Source: Bretschneidera sinensis (Eukaryota; Streptophyta; Magnoliopsida; Brassicales; Akaniaceae). From it: a stretch of 64,000 nucleotides of DNA. The notes beneath the pieces were generated by a model. It was not told where the DNA came from. It saw only the letters and a program-made list of their open reading frames with translations, and made no database searches. Positions 11,270-25,256 of the stretch are shown piece after piece; the stretch's first letter is position 1; every line of letters starts with the position of its first letter. The stretch spans positions 74,357,138 to 74,421,137 of the forward strand of contig CM043699.1 in assembly GCA_023935145.1 (NCBI GenBank), written 5' to 3'. A program made the translations under genes and the position numbers.

Positions 11270-12528
11270 TGATTAAGCCCAAAGTATAACGCGGTAGTTG
11301 TAGCACGGCTTTGGGGTGTCGATTCCACAGGGAGACAAACTAACTACAAGAGAAAGTGCAAACCTTAAAACGAACGATAAAAGTTAAATGAGAAAATCTG
11401 AGTTTGAAATAGTGTGAAATAATTGTGTAAATATAATAGAGAACAACAATGGTCCGGGAATCTTCCCTAAATTCATTGCCTTCTTCTAATCTTGATTCAG
11501 TTGTTTTTATCTCGATTGCAAGTTTCATATCCCAAACAAGCAATCGGCAAATATTCAATTAAAGCACATATATAAACCTTAACGTAATTGTTATGAAATA
11601 CTCTCTACTTTCAAGCACACAGAACCTAACTTATAGATTATCAAGAAACGACAATATATCATAATGACAATACCGTAGTAATGGACAAATCTATAAGAGA
11701 AATCTATTGAACTCAGTCACACCTCAACAACATCACATAAGAACAGCATGACTAGACTTATATGGGGGAGAAAGATGCAATCACTGGATTAAGGGGAAAT
11801 CTTCAAATTAGATTAAAAAGTAAATCATAACAATGTTTAATGATAATAAATCCAAACTACAATGAATCAAGACTAGAAATTAAGAATGACTACACCTAGG
11901 GATTCATCTCTTCGCCTTGCTTAGAGATTAGGGGGAGAGCGCGAACGCCTTTATGATGTTTTCCCCGGCCCCCGGCCTCTAATGAATGTTTACTTACAAA
12001 CCCTAAGTGGTTTATTTATAATGTACAAGGTCCAAGGGTGTTTTAGGGCTTAAGAAGTCTTAATTAGGTCATATCTCGGAGAAGTGGACAGGGTGGGCGC
12101 CGCAGCTCTCCCTTCCTTGTGCCGCAGCTTCCACTGTTTATTTGTTTTCTTGCCTTACTGGAGGCCGCGGCCCTACCTAGTCTAGGCTGCGGCTTCCACT
12201 GAAGCTTCTTGCTTGTTCTTTTGCTCAGTTCCGGAGGCCGAGGCTTGGATATCTTTAGGCCGTAGTGCGCACACTCAAGACTTGCTTTTTCTTCATTTGT
12301 GATTCCACAACTATGCCTTCACTTCGGTATGCCTCGAGTCTTTGTACTTCAAGAAATGGTAACTTTTCCTCATCTTTTGAGCATAAAGTACTTGAAAATG
12401 CACCGGAATAGATCAATGATCCAAGAATGATACTTTAGATTTGTTAATGTATAAAAGAGCAATTAAAACCTAGATCAACCCTAAAATGCTAACAATTAGG
12501 TACTGTTACGGTGCATTTTATGACTCTC
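11270..12528 (-). repeat. Array 1 LTR 2
   Basis: The + strand starts TGATTAAGCCC and ends GACTCTC. The five terminal bases (minus TGATG) and adjacent polypurine tract are lost by the same deletion as in LTR 1. On the minus strand a TATAAATA box lies in U3 near 12010-12025. GC-rich blocks (GGCCGCGGCC-like) near 12095-12250 form the middle of U3. Confidence 0.88.
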
Positions 12529-14074
12529 CCCAATTAGCTTATTGCTAGTCCCTAGCAATTCAAGCGAAAACAAGAGATGAATTCTATGGTAGGAATCAAA
12601 ATAAAGTAAAGCAATGCTAGCTTTAAACGAAGAGTAATTCAGCTTTTTGTATAAAAAATCGAACATAACATACAGTACATAGAATCATTAAATATCACTC
12701 AAGTCCAAAAGTAATCCAAACATCAATCTCAAAATTGTTATCGACTCTTAACATCCATCTTACCACAATCCATTAATTCGAACACCCGGATGATTTTATG
12801 CATAACATTCATGAATACAAGTCTTGGTCTCTAAAAACATAATAAATTATGTGACATCAACCCCATAAACAAGCTCCATAGGTTTATTTTTCAAATTACT
12901 CTCCACTATTGTAGAAAAATCACACTACATTGGATCAATAGGTGTTGAATAAGCTTATAACGTTAGGTTAAGGTAAAGGTTAAGAAAGAACGGGAAGGAT
13001 TTAACAAGTAAAAGAACTCAATCTCTTAGTTTTAAACACAACCACTTTTAAGCACTAGGTAACCTTACTTCAACACCTAACTCTTTTCAACCATTTTTTT
13101 TTCTATTTTGGCATAAGACCATTCACCTCCTCTTTCATTCTTTTTTTTTTCTTTTCTATAACCCCCAACTTATCTCTTTTAATGTACTTGGGTTATGGCA
13201 GTAATATTTTTTCATATTTCCCATCCTTACTCCTCTCAAGTGCTTCCCAACAAATGTGTATAACTAAGTTCTTTTAAAAGAAGGGTAAGGATAAAATATT
13301 TTTAAGCTCATTAAGGTGAGTAAATGGGCTTTTGAAAGAAACAAGGCTCAAAGGCTCAAATAAGTGACAAACGATAAATATAGCAATGGAAAGTTTGAAA
13401 GGCTCAAATGGTTCAAAAATGGCCTATATCATATCCTAAGTAATGTGCATTCTAGGAATTCACCTCAAGTGATTATCAAATAAGTTCTTGAGCTTGTCAA
13501 GACCGCAAAAGTATTCACAAAGCAATCACACATAAAACTTCTCTAAATGCTTTAGACTATTCATACAATCTTACCACAAACTAGAGTCCTAAACCAAATC
13601 AAGATTGACACTTAAATTATTCTCAAACCGAAGCAATATTTAACTACTTCTAAATTCTGTATGCTATCTCAATTAAGCTCATATTATTGACATGTGAATT
13701 ACATTCAAGACTAACCCAAAGCATGCTAAAAACAAACAAAAAGGGAGAATGACACCAAACAGTTCAATGGAAAAAAATGTATGGAAATAAAGAATATGGA
13801 AACAAAGAGATGCGTTTCCTCCACCCCTAACTTAAAAATTGCATTGACCTCAATGTAAAAGAAAGAGTAAGGGAAATTCCTTTTGTAGACAAAGGTGCAC
13901 AGAAGCTAAAATTTTTGCTCCACCATTTGAACAGCTTTATATATTTGTCCTTGAAAAAAAAATTAAGATAATACGGGAAAATCGAAAAAGAAATATGAAA
14001 ACAATAAAAGTAAAAGCATATGCTGTGGGGTGCCTCCCATGATCGCTAAGTTTTACGTCTTCAGCCAGATGCTT
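12529..14074 (-). other. Array 1 unit 2: 3' non-coding region
   Basis: Closest in sequence to the unit 1 counterpart, including the shared PPT/LTR deletion. It contains the 46-bp block at 14023-14068 directly after the gag stop. No coding signal. Confidence 0.75.
14023..14068 (-). promoter_or_regulatory. 46-bp conserved block, unit 2
   Basis: Same length and position as in unit 1; minus-strand core ATCATGGGAGGCACCCCACA. Confidence 0.7.
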
Positions 14075-15785
14075 TTATTCCCTCCAAGACAAACATGAAC
14101 TGAATGCACCAGCAACTGCTTCACTATCAAATTTTGTGCTTGCATGCGTTAAAGAGGCCTCAAGGATGTCATTAGTAACATCTGCAGATTCTGACTCAAT
14201 ATATCCACTTGTGAACCCATGGGTGTGGATTTACTCCAACGGATTAAGGTGATGGACCTTTTCCATGGGTGAGTCAATCATATATACTTGGGGGCTCTCG
14301 TCCACATCCTCTGATTTGTTCGGTGTTGGGATGTGTAATGACTTACCACTAAGTGTCATAATGGCATTCACCTTCGTCAAATTCTTTTGCGCCAGGTGTT
14401 GTCCATGGTGTGTGGACTGAGCTTGGGAAGGAAACTTACCTCGCTCATTCACACTCAAGGAGCTCATCAACTTGGATACTTGGCTCTTTAAATCCTTATG
14501 TTCTTCAACAACATTCGTCATTAAAGATTCAGTTCTTTCATTAGTCTTACCCTGTGCCTCAATAAAAGCCTGCAAAGTTTCTTCTAAAGGACTCCTAGAG
14601 GGTGCAAGTGGATGATATGGTGCAGGATATAATCTAAGGGGTTGTGTAGGCTGCTGGTTTTCAGATTTCCAGTAAAGATTGGGCTGATTTCGCCACTCCG
14701 GATTATAGGTATCAGAGAAAGGTGGAAGAGGCTTCTTGTACATACCTAAGGCATTACATTGTTACTCATACATCCCTCTCATCTCTACAAATGTGGGATA
14801 TTGTTTGGTGAGATGATCTGCCCCGCCACACACAAAACATGATTCAAAGGACCTTGCATTATTAGCTACGTGTTTGCTGTAAGCCCTTAGTCATTAACAC
14901 ATCTAATTCCCTAGTGAGCATCTCGACCTTAGCTTTTAGGTTGTCCTCTTCCCTAAGATGGTAAATTCCACCACTACTTTGGTTTCCTACAAGTCGTGAC
15001 CTGTTTGTGCTTTCAGTAGCACTAGATCCAGCACAAGTGTGAGCTTTTTCAGCAAGCTCATTAAGGTATTTTATGGCCTCATCAGGATCTTTTTCTAAAA
15101 ACTCACCATTACACATCATCTCTACAAATTGCCGCTGCCTATATGTAAGTCCCTCAGAAAAATAGCCCACTAAGCGCAAGTTCTCATACCCATGGTGAGG
15201 GCACATACTCAACAACTCCTTAAATCTCTCCCAAGACAGATACAAAGTCTCACTATCCTTTTGTGCAAAGGTGGAGATTTGCCTTTTTAAAGTATTGGTC
15301 TTATGTTAGGGGAAATATTTATTAAAGAAAATCCGAGTCATCTCAGTCTATGACCCAATTGATCATAGTCTCAGTGAGTATAGCCAACTTTTAACTCTAT
15401 CCTTCAAAGCGAAAGGAAAGAACTTAAGTCTCACAATATCAGCAGTTGCATCTTGACTATGAAAAGTCGCAACTCCTTCCTCAAACTCTCTAATGTGCAC
15501 ATATGAGTTTTCACTTTCCAAGCTATGAAACGTAGGGAGTAAATGTATCATCCCTGCTTTAAAATTTAAATGGCGAGTATTGGCTGGAAACATGATGTAT
15601 GATGGTGTGGCTGTTCGTGTAGGGTGGAGGTAATCATGAGGGGTCCTAGGGGGTTGATCTTCATGTTCACTCATCTGTTTGAGACTAAATGGATTGTCAA
15701 ATAATGGATTTAGAAAAGAATTTAATTCTGACTCTAGCACAGGCCTACAAGCAAATCTACCCAAAGTGTCTCTATATCTAGGCAT
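14075..15785 (-). pseudogene. Array 1 unit 2: gag, interrupted
   Basis: Opens at 15783-15785 with MPRYRDTLGRF. The N-terminal 140 residues are open to a stop after SLRL near 15360. The middle part (LSWERFKELLSMCPHHGYENLRLVGYFSEGL) is open to about 14862, where a small deletion in the THVANN segment shifts the frame. The C-terminal 170 residues (MYKKPLPPFSDTYNPEW...EKVHHLNPLE) are open. The TAA after GMYE is shared with units 1 and 4. The zinc-knuckle segment lies near 14790-14850. Confidence 0.83.
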
Positions 15786-15946
15786 TCAAGGTAAAAAAAA
15801 AAAAAGAAACAATGAAAAATAATACAGCAAGCTAAAAGAGAGAACGAAGTTACCACCTTAACAAACTGCTGAAAAAGAAAAACTATCTACAATTCTTCTA
15901 CCGTCTTGTCTCAAAGTTGACAATCTTCTTTATACTTAAGCGCGTC

Positions 15947-15964
15947 TCCCCAACAACGACGCTA
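15947..15964 (-). other. Primer-binding site, tRNA-Asp type (unit 2, decayed)
   Basis: The minus strand reads TAGCGTCGTTGTTGGGGA, four mismatches from the tRNA-Asp complement. All the changes are of C-to-T or G-to-A type. Confidence 0.75.
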
Positions 15965-15969
15965 AAATT

Positions 15970-17241
15970 TGATTAAGCCCAAAGTATAACGCGGTAGTTG
16001 TAGCACGGCTTTGGGGTGTCGATTCCACAGGGAGACAAACTAACTACAAGAGAAAGTGCAAACCTTAAAACGAACGATAAAAGTTAAATGAGAAAATCTG
16101 AGTTTGAAATAGTGTGAAATAATTGTGTAAATATAATAGAGAACAACAAGGGTCCGGGAATCCTCCCTAAATTCATTGCCTTCTTCTAATCTTGATTTAG
16201 TTGTTTTTATCTCGATTGCAAGTTTCATATCCCAAACAAGCAATCGGCAAATATTCAATTAAAGCACATATATAAACCTTAACGTAATTGTTATGAAATA
16301 CTCTCTACTTTCAAGCACACATGACCTAACTTATAGATTACCAAGAAACGACAATATATCATAATGACAATACCGCAATAATGGACAAATCTATAAGAGA
16401 AATCTACTGAACTCAATCAAACCTCAACAACATCGCATAAGAAGAGCATCTCTAGACTTATATGGGGGAGAAAGATGCAATCACCAGATTAAGGGGAAAT
16501 CTTCAAATTAGATTAAAAAGTAAATCATAACAATGTTTAATTATAATAAATCCAAACTACAATGAATCAAGACTAGAAATTAAGAACGACTACACCTAGG
16601 GATTCATCCCTTCGCCTTGCTTAGAGATTAGTTGGCCATGGGGGAGAGCGCGACAGCCTTCATGATGTTTTCCTCGGCTCCCAGCCTCTAATGAATGTTT
16701 ACTTACAAACCCTAAGTGGTTTATTTATAATGTACAAGGTCCAAGGGTGTTTTAGGGCTTAAGAAGTCGTAATTAGGTCATATCTCGGAGAAGTGGACCG
16801 GGTGGCCGCCGCAGCTCTCCCTTCCTTGTGTCGTAGCTTCCACTGTTTCTTTGTTTTCTTGCCTTGCTGGAGGCCACGACCCTTCCTAATCCAGACTGCG
16901 GCTTCCGCTGAAGCTTCTTCCTTATTATTTTGCTTGGTTCTGGAGGCCGAGGCTTGGATATCTTTAGGCCGCAGCGCGCACACTCAAGTCTTGATTTTTC
17001 TTCATTTGTCCTTCCACAACTATGTCTTCACTCCTATATGCCTTGAGTCTTTGTGCTTCAAGAAATTATAACTTTTCCTCCTCTTTTGAGCATAATGTAC
17101 CTGAAAATGCACCGAAATAGATCAATGATCCAAGAATGATACTTTAGAGTTGTTAATGTATAAAAGTGCAATTAAAACCTAGATCAACCCTAAAATGCTA
17201 ACAATTAAGTACTGTTAAGGTGTATTTTATGACTCTCATCA
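15970..17241 (-). repeat. Array 1 LTR 3
   Basis: The + strand runs from TGATTAAGCCC to GACTCTCATCA, so both LTR termini are kept. Its left part shares diagnostic bases with LTR 2 (TTAAGCCC, CCCTAAATTCATTGCC). On its right flank the polypurine tract is intact, as in unit 4. Confidence 0.88.
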
Positions 17242-18815
17242 CAAACCCCAACTAGCTTATTGCTAGTCCCTAGAAATTCAAACGAAAACAAGAGATGAAT
17301 TCTATGGTAGGAATCAAAATAAAGTAAAGCAATGCTAGTGTTAAACCAAGAGTAATTCAACTTTTTGTCTCAAAGATCGCACATAACGTACAGTACATAG
17401 AATCATTAAATATCACTAAAGTCCAAAAGTAATCCAAACATCAATCTCAAAATTGTTATCGACTCTTAACATCCATCTTACCATAATCCATTAATGCGAA
17501 CACCCGGATGATTTTATGCATAACATTCCTGAATAATGTCTTAGTCTCTAAAATCATAATAAATTGTGTGACGTCAACCACATAAACTAGCTCCATAGGC
17601 TTATTTTTCAAATTACTCTCCACTATTGTAGAAAAATCACCACACTACATTGGATCAATAGGTCTTTAATAAGCTTGTAACTTTAGGCCAAGGTAAAGGT
17701 TAAGAAAGAACGGGAAGGATTTAACAAGTAAAAGAACTTAATCTCTTAGCTTTAAACACAACCACTTTTAAGCATTAGATAACCTTACTTCAACACCCAA
17801 CTCTTTTCAACCATTTTTTTTCTTTTTTTTCTCTCTAGTTTGGCATAAGACCATTCACCTCCTCTTTCATTCTTTTCTTCTTTTTTCTTTTCTATAACCC
17901 CCAACTTATCTCTTTTAATGTACTTGGGTTATGGCAGTAAAATTTTTTCATATTTCCCATCCTTACTCCTCTCAAGTGCTTCCCAACAAATGTGTATAAC
18001 TAAGTTCTTTTAAAAGAAGGGTAAGGATAAAATATTTTTAGGCTCATAAAGGTGAGTAAATGGGCTTTCGAAAGAAACAAGGCTCCAAGGCTCAAACAGG
18101 TGACTAGCGATAAATATAGCAATGATAAGTTTGAAAGGCTCAAACGGTTCAAAAATGGCCTATATCATATCCTAAGTAATGTGCATTCTAGGAATTTGCC
18201 TCAAGTGATTATCAAATAAGTTCTAGAGCTTGTTGAGACCGCAAAAGTATTCACAAAGCAATCACACATAAAACTTCTCTAAATGCTTTAGACTATTCAT
18301 ATAATCTTACCACAAACTAGAGTCTCAAACCAAATCAAGATTAACACTTAAATTATTCTCAAACCGAAGCAAGATTTAACTACTTCTAAATGTTGTATGC
18401 TATCTCAATTAAGCTCATATTATTGACATGTGAATTATATCCAAGGCTAACACAAAGCATGCTAAAAACAAACAAAAAGGGAGAACGACACCAAACAGTT
18501 CAAAGGAAAATTTTTTTTATGGAAAAAAAGAATATAGAAACAAAGAGATGTGTTTCCTCCATCCCTAACTTAAAAATTGCATTGACCTCAATGAAAAAGA
18601 AAGAGTAAAGGAAACTCCCTTTGTAGCTAAAGGTGCACAGAAGCTGAAAATTGTGCTCCACCATTTGAACTGCTTCATATATTTGTCCCTGAAAAAAAAA
18701 TACTAAGATAATACTGGAAAACAGAAAAAAAAAATATGAAAACAATAAAAGTAAAAGGATATGCTGTGGGGTGCCTCCCATGAGCGCTAAGTTTTATGTC
18801 TTCAGCCAGACGCTT
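17242..18815 (-). other. Array 1 unit 3: 3' non-coding region
   Basis: It retains the polypurine tract next to LTR 3 (minus-strand AGTTGGGGTTTG), which units 1 and 2 have lost. It contains the 46-bp block at 18764-18809. No coding signal. Confidence 0.75.
18764..18809 (-). promoter_or_regulatory. 46-bp conserved block, unit 3
   Basis: Minus-strand core AGCGCTCATGGGAGGCACCC; here AGCGCT is intact, as in array 2. Confidence 0.7.
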
Positions 18816-20526
18816 TTATTCCCTCCTAGACAAACATGAACTAAATTCACCAGTAACTGCTTCACTGTCAAATTTTGTGCTTGCATGCTTTAAAGAGGAC
18901 TCAAGGATGTCATTAATAACATCTGCAGATTCTAACTCAATATATGCTCTTGTGAACCCATGGGTGTGGATTGACTACAACGGATTAAGGTAATGGACCT
19001 TTTCCATGGGTGAGTCAATCATATATACTTGGGTGCTCTCGTCCACATCCTCTGATTTGTTCAGTGTTGGGATGTTTAACGACTTACCACTAAGTGTCAT
19101 AATGGCATTCATCTCATTCAAATTCTTTTGCGCCAGGTGCTGTCCATGGTGTGTGGACTGAGCTCGGTAAGGAAACTTACCTCGCTCATTCACACTCAAG
19201 GAGCTCATCAACTTGGATACTTGGCTCTTTAAATCCTTATGTTCTTCAACAACCTGCGTAATTAAAGATTCAATTCTTTCATTAGTCTTACCCTGTGCCT
19301 CAATAAAAGCATGCAAAGTTTCTTCTAAAGGACTCCTAGAGGGTGCAAGTGCATGATATGGTGCAGGATATGATCTACGGGGTTGTGTAGGCTACTGGTT
19401 TTCAGATTTCCAGTTAAGATTGGGGTGATTCCGCCCCTCTGAATTATAGGTATAAGAGAAAGGTGAAAGAGGCTTCTTGTACATACCTAAGGCATTAAAT
19501 TGTTCCTCATACATCCCTCTCACCTCCATAAATGTGGGACATTATTTGCCGAGATGATCTACCCCGCCGCACACAAAACATGATTCAAAGGACCTTGCAT
19601 GATTAGCTACGTGTGTTTGCTGTAAGCTCTTAATCTTTAACACATCAAATTCCCTAGTGAGCATCTCGACCTTAGCTTTTAGGTTGTCCTCTTCCCTAAG
19701 ATGGTAAATTCCACCACTACTTTGGTTTCCTACAGGTCGTGACCTATTTGTGCTTTCAGTAGCACTATGTCCAGTCTAAGTGTGAGCTTTTTCAGCAAGC
19801 TCATTAAGGTATTCTATGGCCTCATCAGGATCTTTTTCTAAAAACTCACCATTACACATCATCTCTACAAATTGGCGCTCCCTATATATAAGTCCCTCAT
19901 AAAAATAGCTCACTAAGCGCCAATTCTCATACCCATGGTGAGGGTACATACTCAACAATTCCTTAAATCTCTCCCAAGATAGATACAAAGTCTCACTATC
20001 CTTTTGTGCAAAGGTGGAGATTTTCCTTTTTAAAGCATTAGTCTTATGTTGGGGGAAGTATTTATTAAAGAAAATCTGAGTCATCTTAGTCAACGACCCA
20101 ATAGATCGTGGTCTCAGTGAGTATAGTCAACTTTTAGCTCTATCCTTCAAAGCGAAAGGAAAGAACTTAAGTCTCAGAATATCAGCAGTTGCATCTTGAC
20201 TATGAAAAGTTGCAACTACTTCCTCAAACTCTCTAATGTGCACATATGAGTTTTCACTTTCCAAGCCATTAAACATTGGGAGTAATTGTATCATCCCTGC
20301 TTTAAAATTTAAACGGCGAGTATTGTCTAGAAACATGATGCATGATGGTGTGGCTGTTCGTGTAGGGTGAAGGTAATCATGAAGGGTCCTAAGGGGTTGA
20401 TCTTCATGTTCACTCATCTGTTCGAGACTAGATGGATTGTCAAATAAAGGATTTAGAAAAGAATTTAATTCTGACTCTAGCATGGGCCTACAAGCAAATC
20501 TACCCAAAGTGTCTATATCTAGGCAT
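18816..20526 (-). pseudogene. Array 1 unit 3: gag, interrupted
   Basis: The ATG at 20524-20526 is followed within about ten codons by a 2-bp deletion (AGAGACAC to AGACAC) that breaks the frame. The capsid region then stays open from about 20510 to 20127 and from 20093 to 19776. The tail (HAFIEAQGKTNERIESLITQVVEEHKDLK) is open from 19316 to 18975. Unlike units 1, 2 and 4, it has a sense codon (GAG GAA) at the GMYE position, so that shared stop is absent here. The zinc-knuckle region is near 19530-19590. Confidence 0.8.
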
Positions 20527-20686
20527 TCAAGGTAAAAAAAGAGAGTTAACAATGAAAAATAATGCAGCAAGCTAAAAGAGGGAACAAAGTTACCGCCTTT
20601 ACAAACTGCTGAAAAAGAAAAACTATCTATAATTCTTCTACTGTCTTGTTTCAAAGTTGACAATCTTCCTTATACTTAAGCGCACC

Positions 20687-20704
20687 TCCCCGACAATGGC
20701 GCCA
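20687..20704 (-). other. Primer-binding site, tRNA-Asp type (unit 3)
   Basis: The minus strand reads TGGCGCCATTGTCGGGGA, two mismatches from the tRNA-Asp complement. Confidence 0.85.
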
Positions 20705-20709
20705 AAATT

Positions 20710-21982
20710 TGATTACACCCAAAGTATAACGCGGTAGTTGTAGCACGGCTTTGGGGTATCGATTCCACAAGGAAACAAACTAACTACAAGAGAAAGTGCA
20801 AACCTTAAAACGAACGATAAAAGTTAAACGAGAAAATCTGAGTTTGAAATAGTGTGAAATAATTGTGTAAATATAATAGAGAACAACCAGGGTCCGGGAA
20901 TCCTCCCAAGGTTAATTGCCTTATTCTAAATCTTGATTCAGTTGTTTTTATCTCGATTGCAAGTTTCACATCCCAAACAAGCAATTGTCAAATATTCAAT
21001 TAAAGCATATATATAAACCCTAACGTAATTGTTATGAAATACTCTCTATTTTCAAGCACACATGACCTAACTTATAGATTATCAAGAAACGACCATATAT
21101 CATAATGACAATACCACAGTAATGGACAATTCTATAAGAGAAATCTACTGAACTCAATCACACCTCAACAACATCACATAAGAAGAGCATGACTAGACTT
21201 ATATGGGGGAGAAAGATGCAATCACCGGATTAAGGGGAAATCTTCAAATTAGATTAAAAAGTAAATTATAACAATGTTTAATGATAATAAATCCAAACTA
21301 CAATGAATCAAGACTAGAAAGTAAGAACAACTACACCTAGGGATTCATCCCTTCGCCTTACTTAGAGATTAGTTGGCCATGGGGGAGAGTGCGACAGCCT
21401 TCATGATGTTTTCCTTGGCCCCCAGCCTCTAATGAATGTTTAATTACAAACCCTAAGTGGTTTATTTATAATTTACAAGGACCAAGGGTGTTTTAGGGCT
21501 TAAGAAGTCTTAACTAGGTCATATCACGGAGAAGTGGACCGGGTGGGTGCTGCAGCTCTCCCTTCCTTGTGTCCCAGCTTCCACTGTTTCTTTGTTTTCT
21601 TGCCTTGCTGGAGGCCACGGCACTACCTAGTCTAGGCTGCGGCTTCCACTGATGCTTCTTCCTTATTCTTTTGCTCGGTTCTGGAGGCCGAGGCTTGGAT
21701 ATCTTTAGGCCATAGTGCGCACACTCAAGACTTGATTTTTCTTCATTTTTCCTTCCACAACTATACCTTTACTCCCGTATGCCTCGAGTCTTTGTGCTTC
21801 AAGCAATGATAACTTTTCCTCCTCTTTCGAGCATAAAGTACCTGAAAATGCACCGGAATAGATCAATGATCCAAGAATGATACTTTAGAGTTGTTAATGT
21901 ATAAAAATGCAATTAAAACCTAGATCAACCCTAAAATGCTAGCAATTAAGTACTATTAAGGTGCATTTTATGACTCTCATCA
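20710..21982 (-). repeat. Array 1 LTR 4
   Basis: The + strand runs from TGATTACACCC to GACTCTCATCA; both termini are intact and the polypurine tract is retained on its right. It shares TGGTTTATTTATAA with LTRs 2 and 3, whereas LTRs 1 and 5 have GGTCTATTTATAA. Confidence 0.88.
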
Positions 21983-23543
21983 CAACCCCCAACTAGCTTA
22001 TTGCTAGTCCCTAGCAATTCAAGCGAAAACAAGAGATGAATTCTATGGTAGGAATCAAAATAAAGTAAAGCAATGCTAGCGTTAAACCAAGAGTAATTCA
22101 GCTTTTTGTCTCAAAAAATGCACATAACATACATTACATAGAATCATTAAATATCACTCAAGTCCAAAAGTAATCCAAACATCAATCTCAAAATTGTTAT
22201 CGACTCTTAACATCCATCTTACCACAATCCATTAATCCGAACACCTAGATGATTTTATGCATAACATTCATGAATACAAGTCTTGGTCTCTAAAAACATA
22301 ATAAATTGTGTGACATCAACCATATAAACAAGCTCCATAGGCTTATTTTTCAAATTACTCTCCACTATTGTAGAAAAATCACACTACATTGGATAAATAG
22401 GTCTTTAATAAGCTTGTAACATTAGACTAAGGTAAAGGTTAAGAAAGAACGGGAAGGGTTTAACAAGTAAAAGAACTCAATCTCTTAGCTTTAAACACAA
22501 CCACTTTTAAGCATTAGATAACCTTACTTTAACACCCAACTCTTTTCAACCATTTTTTTTCCTTCTATTTTGGCATAAGACCATTCACCTCCTCTTTCAT
22601 TCTTTTCTTCTCTTTTCTTTTCTATAACCCCCAACTTATCTCTTTTAATGTACTTGGGTATGGTAGTAATATTTTTTCATATTTCCCATCCTTTCTCCTC
22701 TCAAGTGCTTCCCAACAAATGTGTATAACTAAGTTCTTTTAAAAGAAGGGTAAGGATAAAATATTTTTAGGCTCATAAAGGTGAGTAAATGGGCTTTTGA
22801 AAGAAACAAGGCTCAAAGGCTCAAACATGTGACTAGCGATAAATATAGCAATGATAAGTTTGAAAGGCTCAAACAGTTCAAAAATGGCCTATATCATATC
22901 CTAAGTAATGTGCATTCTAGGAATTTGCCTCAAGTGATTATCAAATAAGTTCTAGAACTTGTCAAGACCGCAAAAGTATTCACAAAGCAATCACACATAA
23001 AACTTCTCTAAATGCTTTAGACTATTCATATAATCTTACCACAAACTAGAGTCTCAAACCAAATCAAGATTAACACTTAAATTTTTCTCAAACTGAAGCA
23101 AGATTTAACTACTTCTAAATGTTATATGCTATCTCAATTAAGCTCATATTATTGACATGTGAATTATATCCAAGGCTAACACAAAGCATGCTAAGAACAA
23201 ACAAAAAGGGAGAACAACACCAAACAGTTCAATAGAAATTTTTTTTTTATGGAAATAAAGAATATGGAAACAAAGAGATGTGTTTCCTCCATCCCTAACT
23301 TAAAAATTGCATTGACCTCGAAAAAGAAAGAGTAAAGGAAACTCTTTTTGTAGCCAAAGGTGCACAGAAGCTAAAAATTGTGCTCCACCATTTGAACTGC
23401 TTCATACATTTGTCCCTGAAAAAAACAATTCTAAGATAATACTGGAAAACAGAAAAAAAAAATACGAAAACAACAAAAGTAAAAGGATATGCTGTGGGGT
23501 GCCTCCCATGAGCGCTAAGTTTTACGTCTTCAGCCAGACGCTT
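21983..23543 (-). other. Array 1 unit 4: 3' non-coding region
   Basis: Closest to the unit 3 counterpart (shared GACTAGCGATAAATATAGCA). It holds the 46-bp block at 23492-23537. No coding signal. Confidence 0.75.
23492..23537 (-). promoter_or_regulatory. 46-bp conserved block, unit 4
   Basis: Minus-strand core AGCGCTCATGGGAGGCACCC, same 46-bp length and same offset from the gag stop. Confidence 0.7.
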
Positions 23544-25256
23544 TTATTTCCTCCTAGACAAACATGAACTGAAGTCACTAGTAAATGCTTCACTGTCAAA
23601 TTTTGTGCTTGCATGCTTTAAAGAGGCCTCAAGGATGTCATTAGTAACATCTATAGATTCTGACTCAATATATGCTCTTGTGAACCCATGGGTGTGGATT
23701 GACTCCAATGGATTAAGGTGATGGACCTTTTCCATGGGTGAGTCAATCATATATACTTGGGGGCTCTCATCCACATCCTCTGATTTGTTCAGTGTTGGAA
23801 TGTTTAATGACTTACCACTAAATGTCATAATGGCATTCACCTCATTCAAATTCTTTTGTGCCAGGTGTTGTCCATGGTGTGTGGACTGAGCTTGGGAAGG
23901 AAACTTACCTCGCTCATTCACACTCAAGGAGCTCATCAACTTGGATATTTGGCTCTTTAAATCCTTATGTTCTTCAACAACCTGTATAATTAAAGATTCA
24001 ATTCTATCATTAGTCTTACCCTGTGCCTCAATAAAAGCATGCAAAGTTTCTTCTAAAGGACTCCTAGAGGGTGCAAGTGCATGATATGGTGCAGGATATG
24101 ATCTAGGGGGTTGTGTAGGCTACTGGTTTTCAGATTTCTAGCTGAGATTGGGGTGATTCCGCCACTCCGAATTATAGGTATCAGAGAAAGGTGAAAGAGG
24201 TTTCTTGTACATACCTAAGGCATTACATTGTTACTCATACATCCCTCTCATCTCCGCAAATGTGGGACATTCTTGGGTGAGATGATCTACCCCGTCGCAC
24301 ACAAAATATGATTCAAAGGACCTTGCATGATTAGCTACGTGTGTTTGCTGTAAGCCCTTAGTCTTTAACACGTCTAATTCCCTAGTGAGCATCTCGACCT
24401 TAACTTTTAGGTTGTCCTCTTCCCTAAGATGGTAAATTCCACCATTACTTTGGTTTCCTACAGGTCGTGACCTGTTTGTGCTTTCAGTAGCACTAGGCCC
24501 AGTCCAAGTGTGAGCTTTTTCAGCAAGCTCATGAAGGTATTCTATGGCCTCATCAGGATCTTTTTCTAAAAACTCACCATTGCACATCATCTCTACAAAT
24601 TGGCGCTCCCTATATGTAAGTCCCTCATAAAAATAACTGACTAAGCACCAATTCTCATACCCATGGTGAGGGCACATACTCAACAACTCCTTAAATCTCT
24701 CCCAAGACTGATGCAAAGTCTCACTATCCTTTTGTGCAAAGGTGGAGATTTGTCTTTTTAAAGCATTGGTCTCATGTTGGGGGAAGTATTTATTAAAGAA
24801 AATCTGTGTCATCTCAGTCCACGACCCAATAGATCGTGGTCTCAGTGAGTATAGCCAACTTTTAGCTCTATCTATCAAAGTGAAAGGAAAGAACTTAAGT
24901 CTCACAATATTAGCAGTTGCATCTTGACTATGAAAAGTTGCAACTACTTCCTCAAACTCTCTAATGTGCACATATGGGTTTTCACTTTCCAAGCCATAAA
25001 ACGTAGGCAGTAATTGTATCATCCCTATTTTAAAATCTAAATGGCGAGTATTAGCTGGAAACATGATGTATGATGGTGTGGCTATTCGTGTAGGGTGGAG
25101 GTAATCCTTAAAGATCCTTGGGGGTTAATCTTCGTGTTCACTTATCTCTTCAGGACTAGATGGATTGTCAAATCAATGATTTAGAAAAGAATTTAATTCT
25201 GACTCTAGCACAGGCCTACAAGTAAATCTACCCAAAGTGTCTCTATATATGGGCAT
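23544..25256 (-). pseudogene. Array 1 unit 4: gag, longest open part
   Basis: The ATG is at 25254-25256. The first 60 codons hold two stops (where NPLFD and EDQPP are expected). From 25064 to 24231 a 277-residue frame is open. It covers the whole capsid domain (AKSWLYSLRPRSIGSWTEM, FFNKYFPQHETNALKRQ, SWERFKELLSMCPHHGY, DPDEAIEYLHELAEKAHTW) and a zinc knuckle whose first Cys is Tyr (YFVCDGVDHLTQEC). The TAA after GMYE ends it. The tail resumes and is open from 24044 to 23544 (HAFIEAQGKTNDRIESL...CLSRRK). This is the best-preserved gag of the array. Confidence 0.86.
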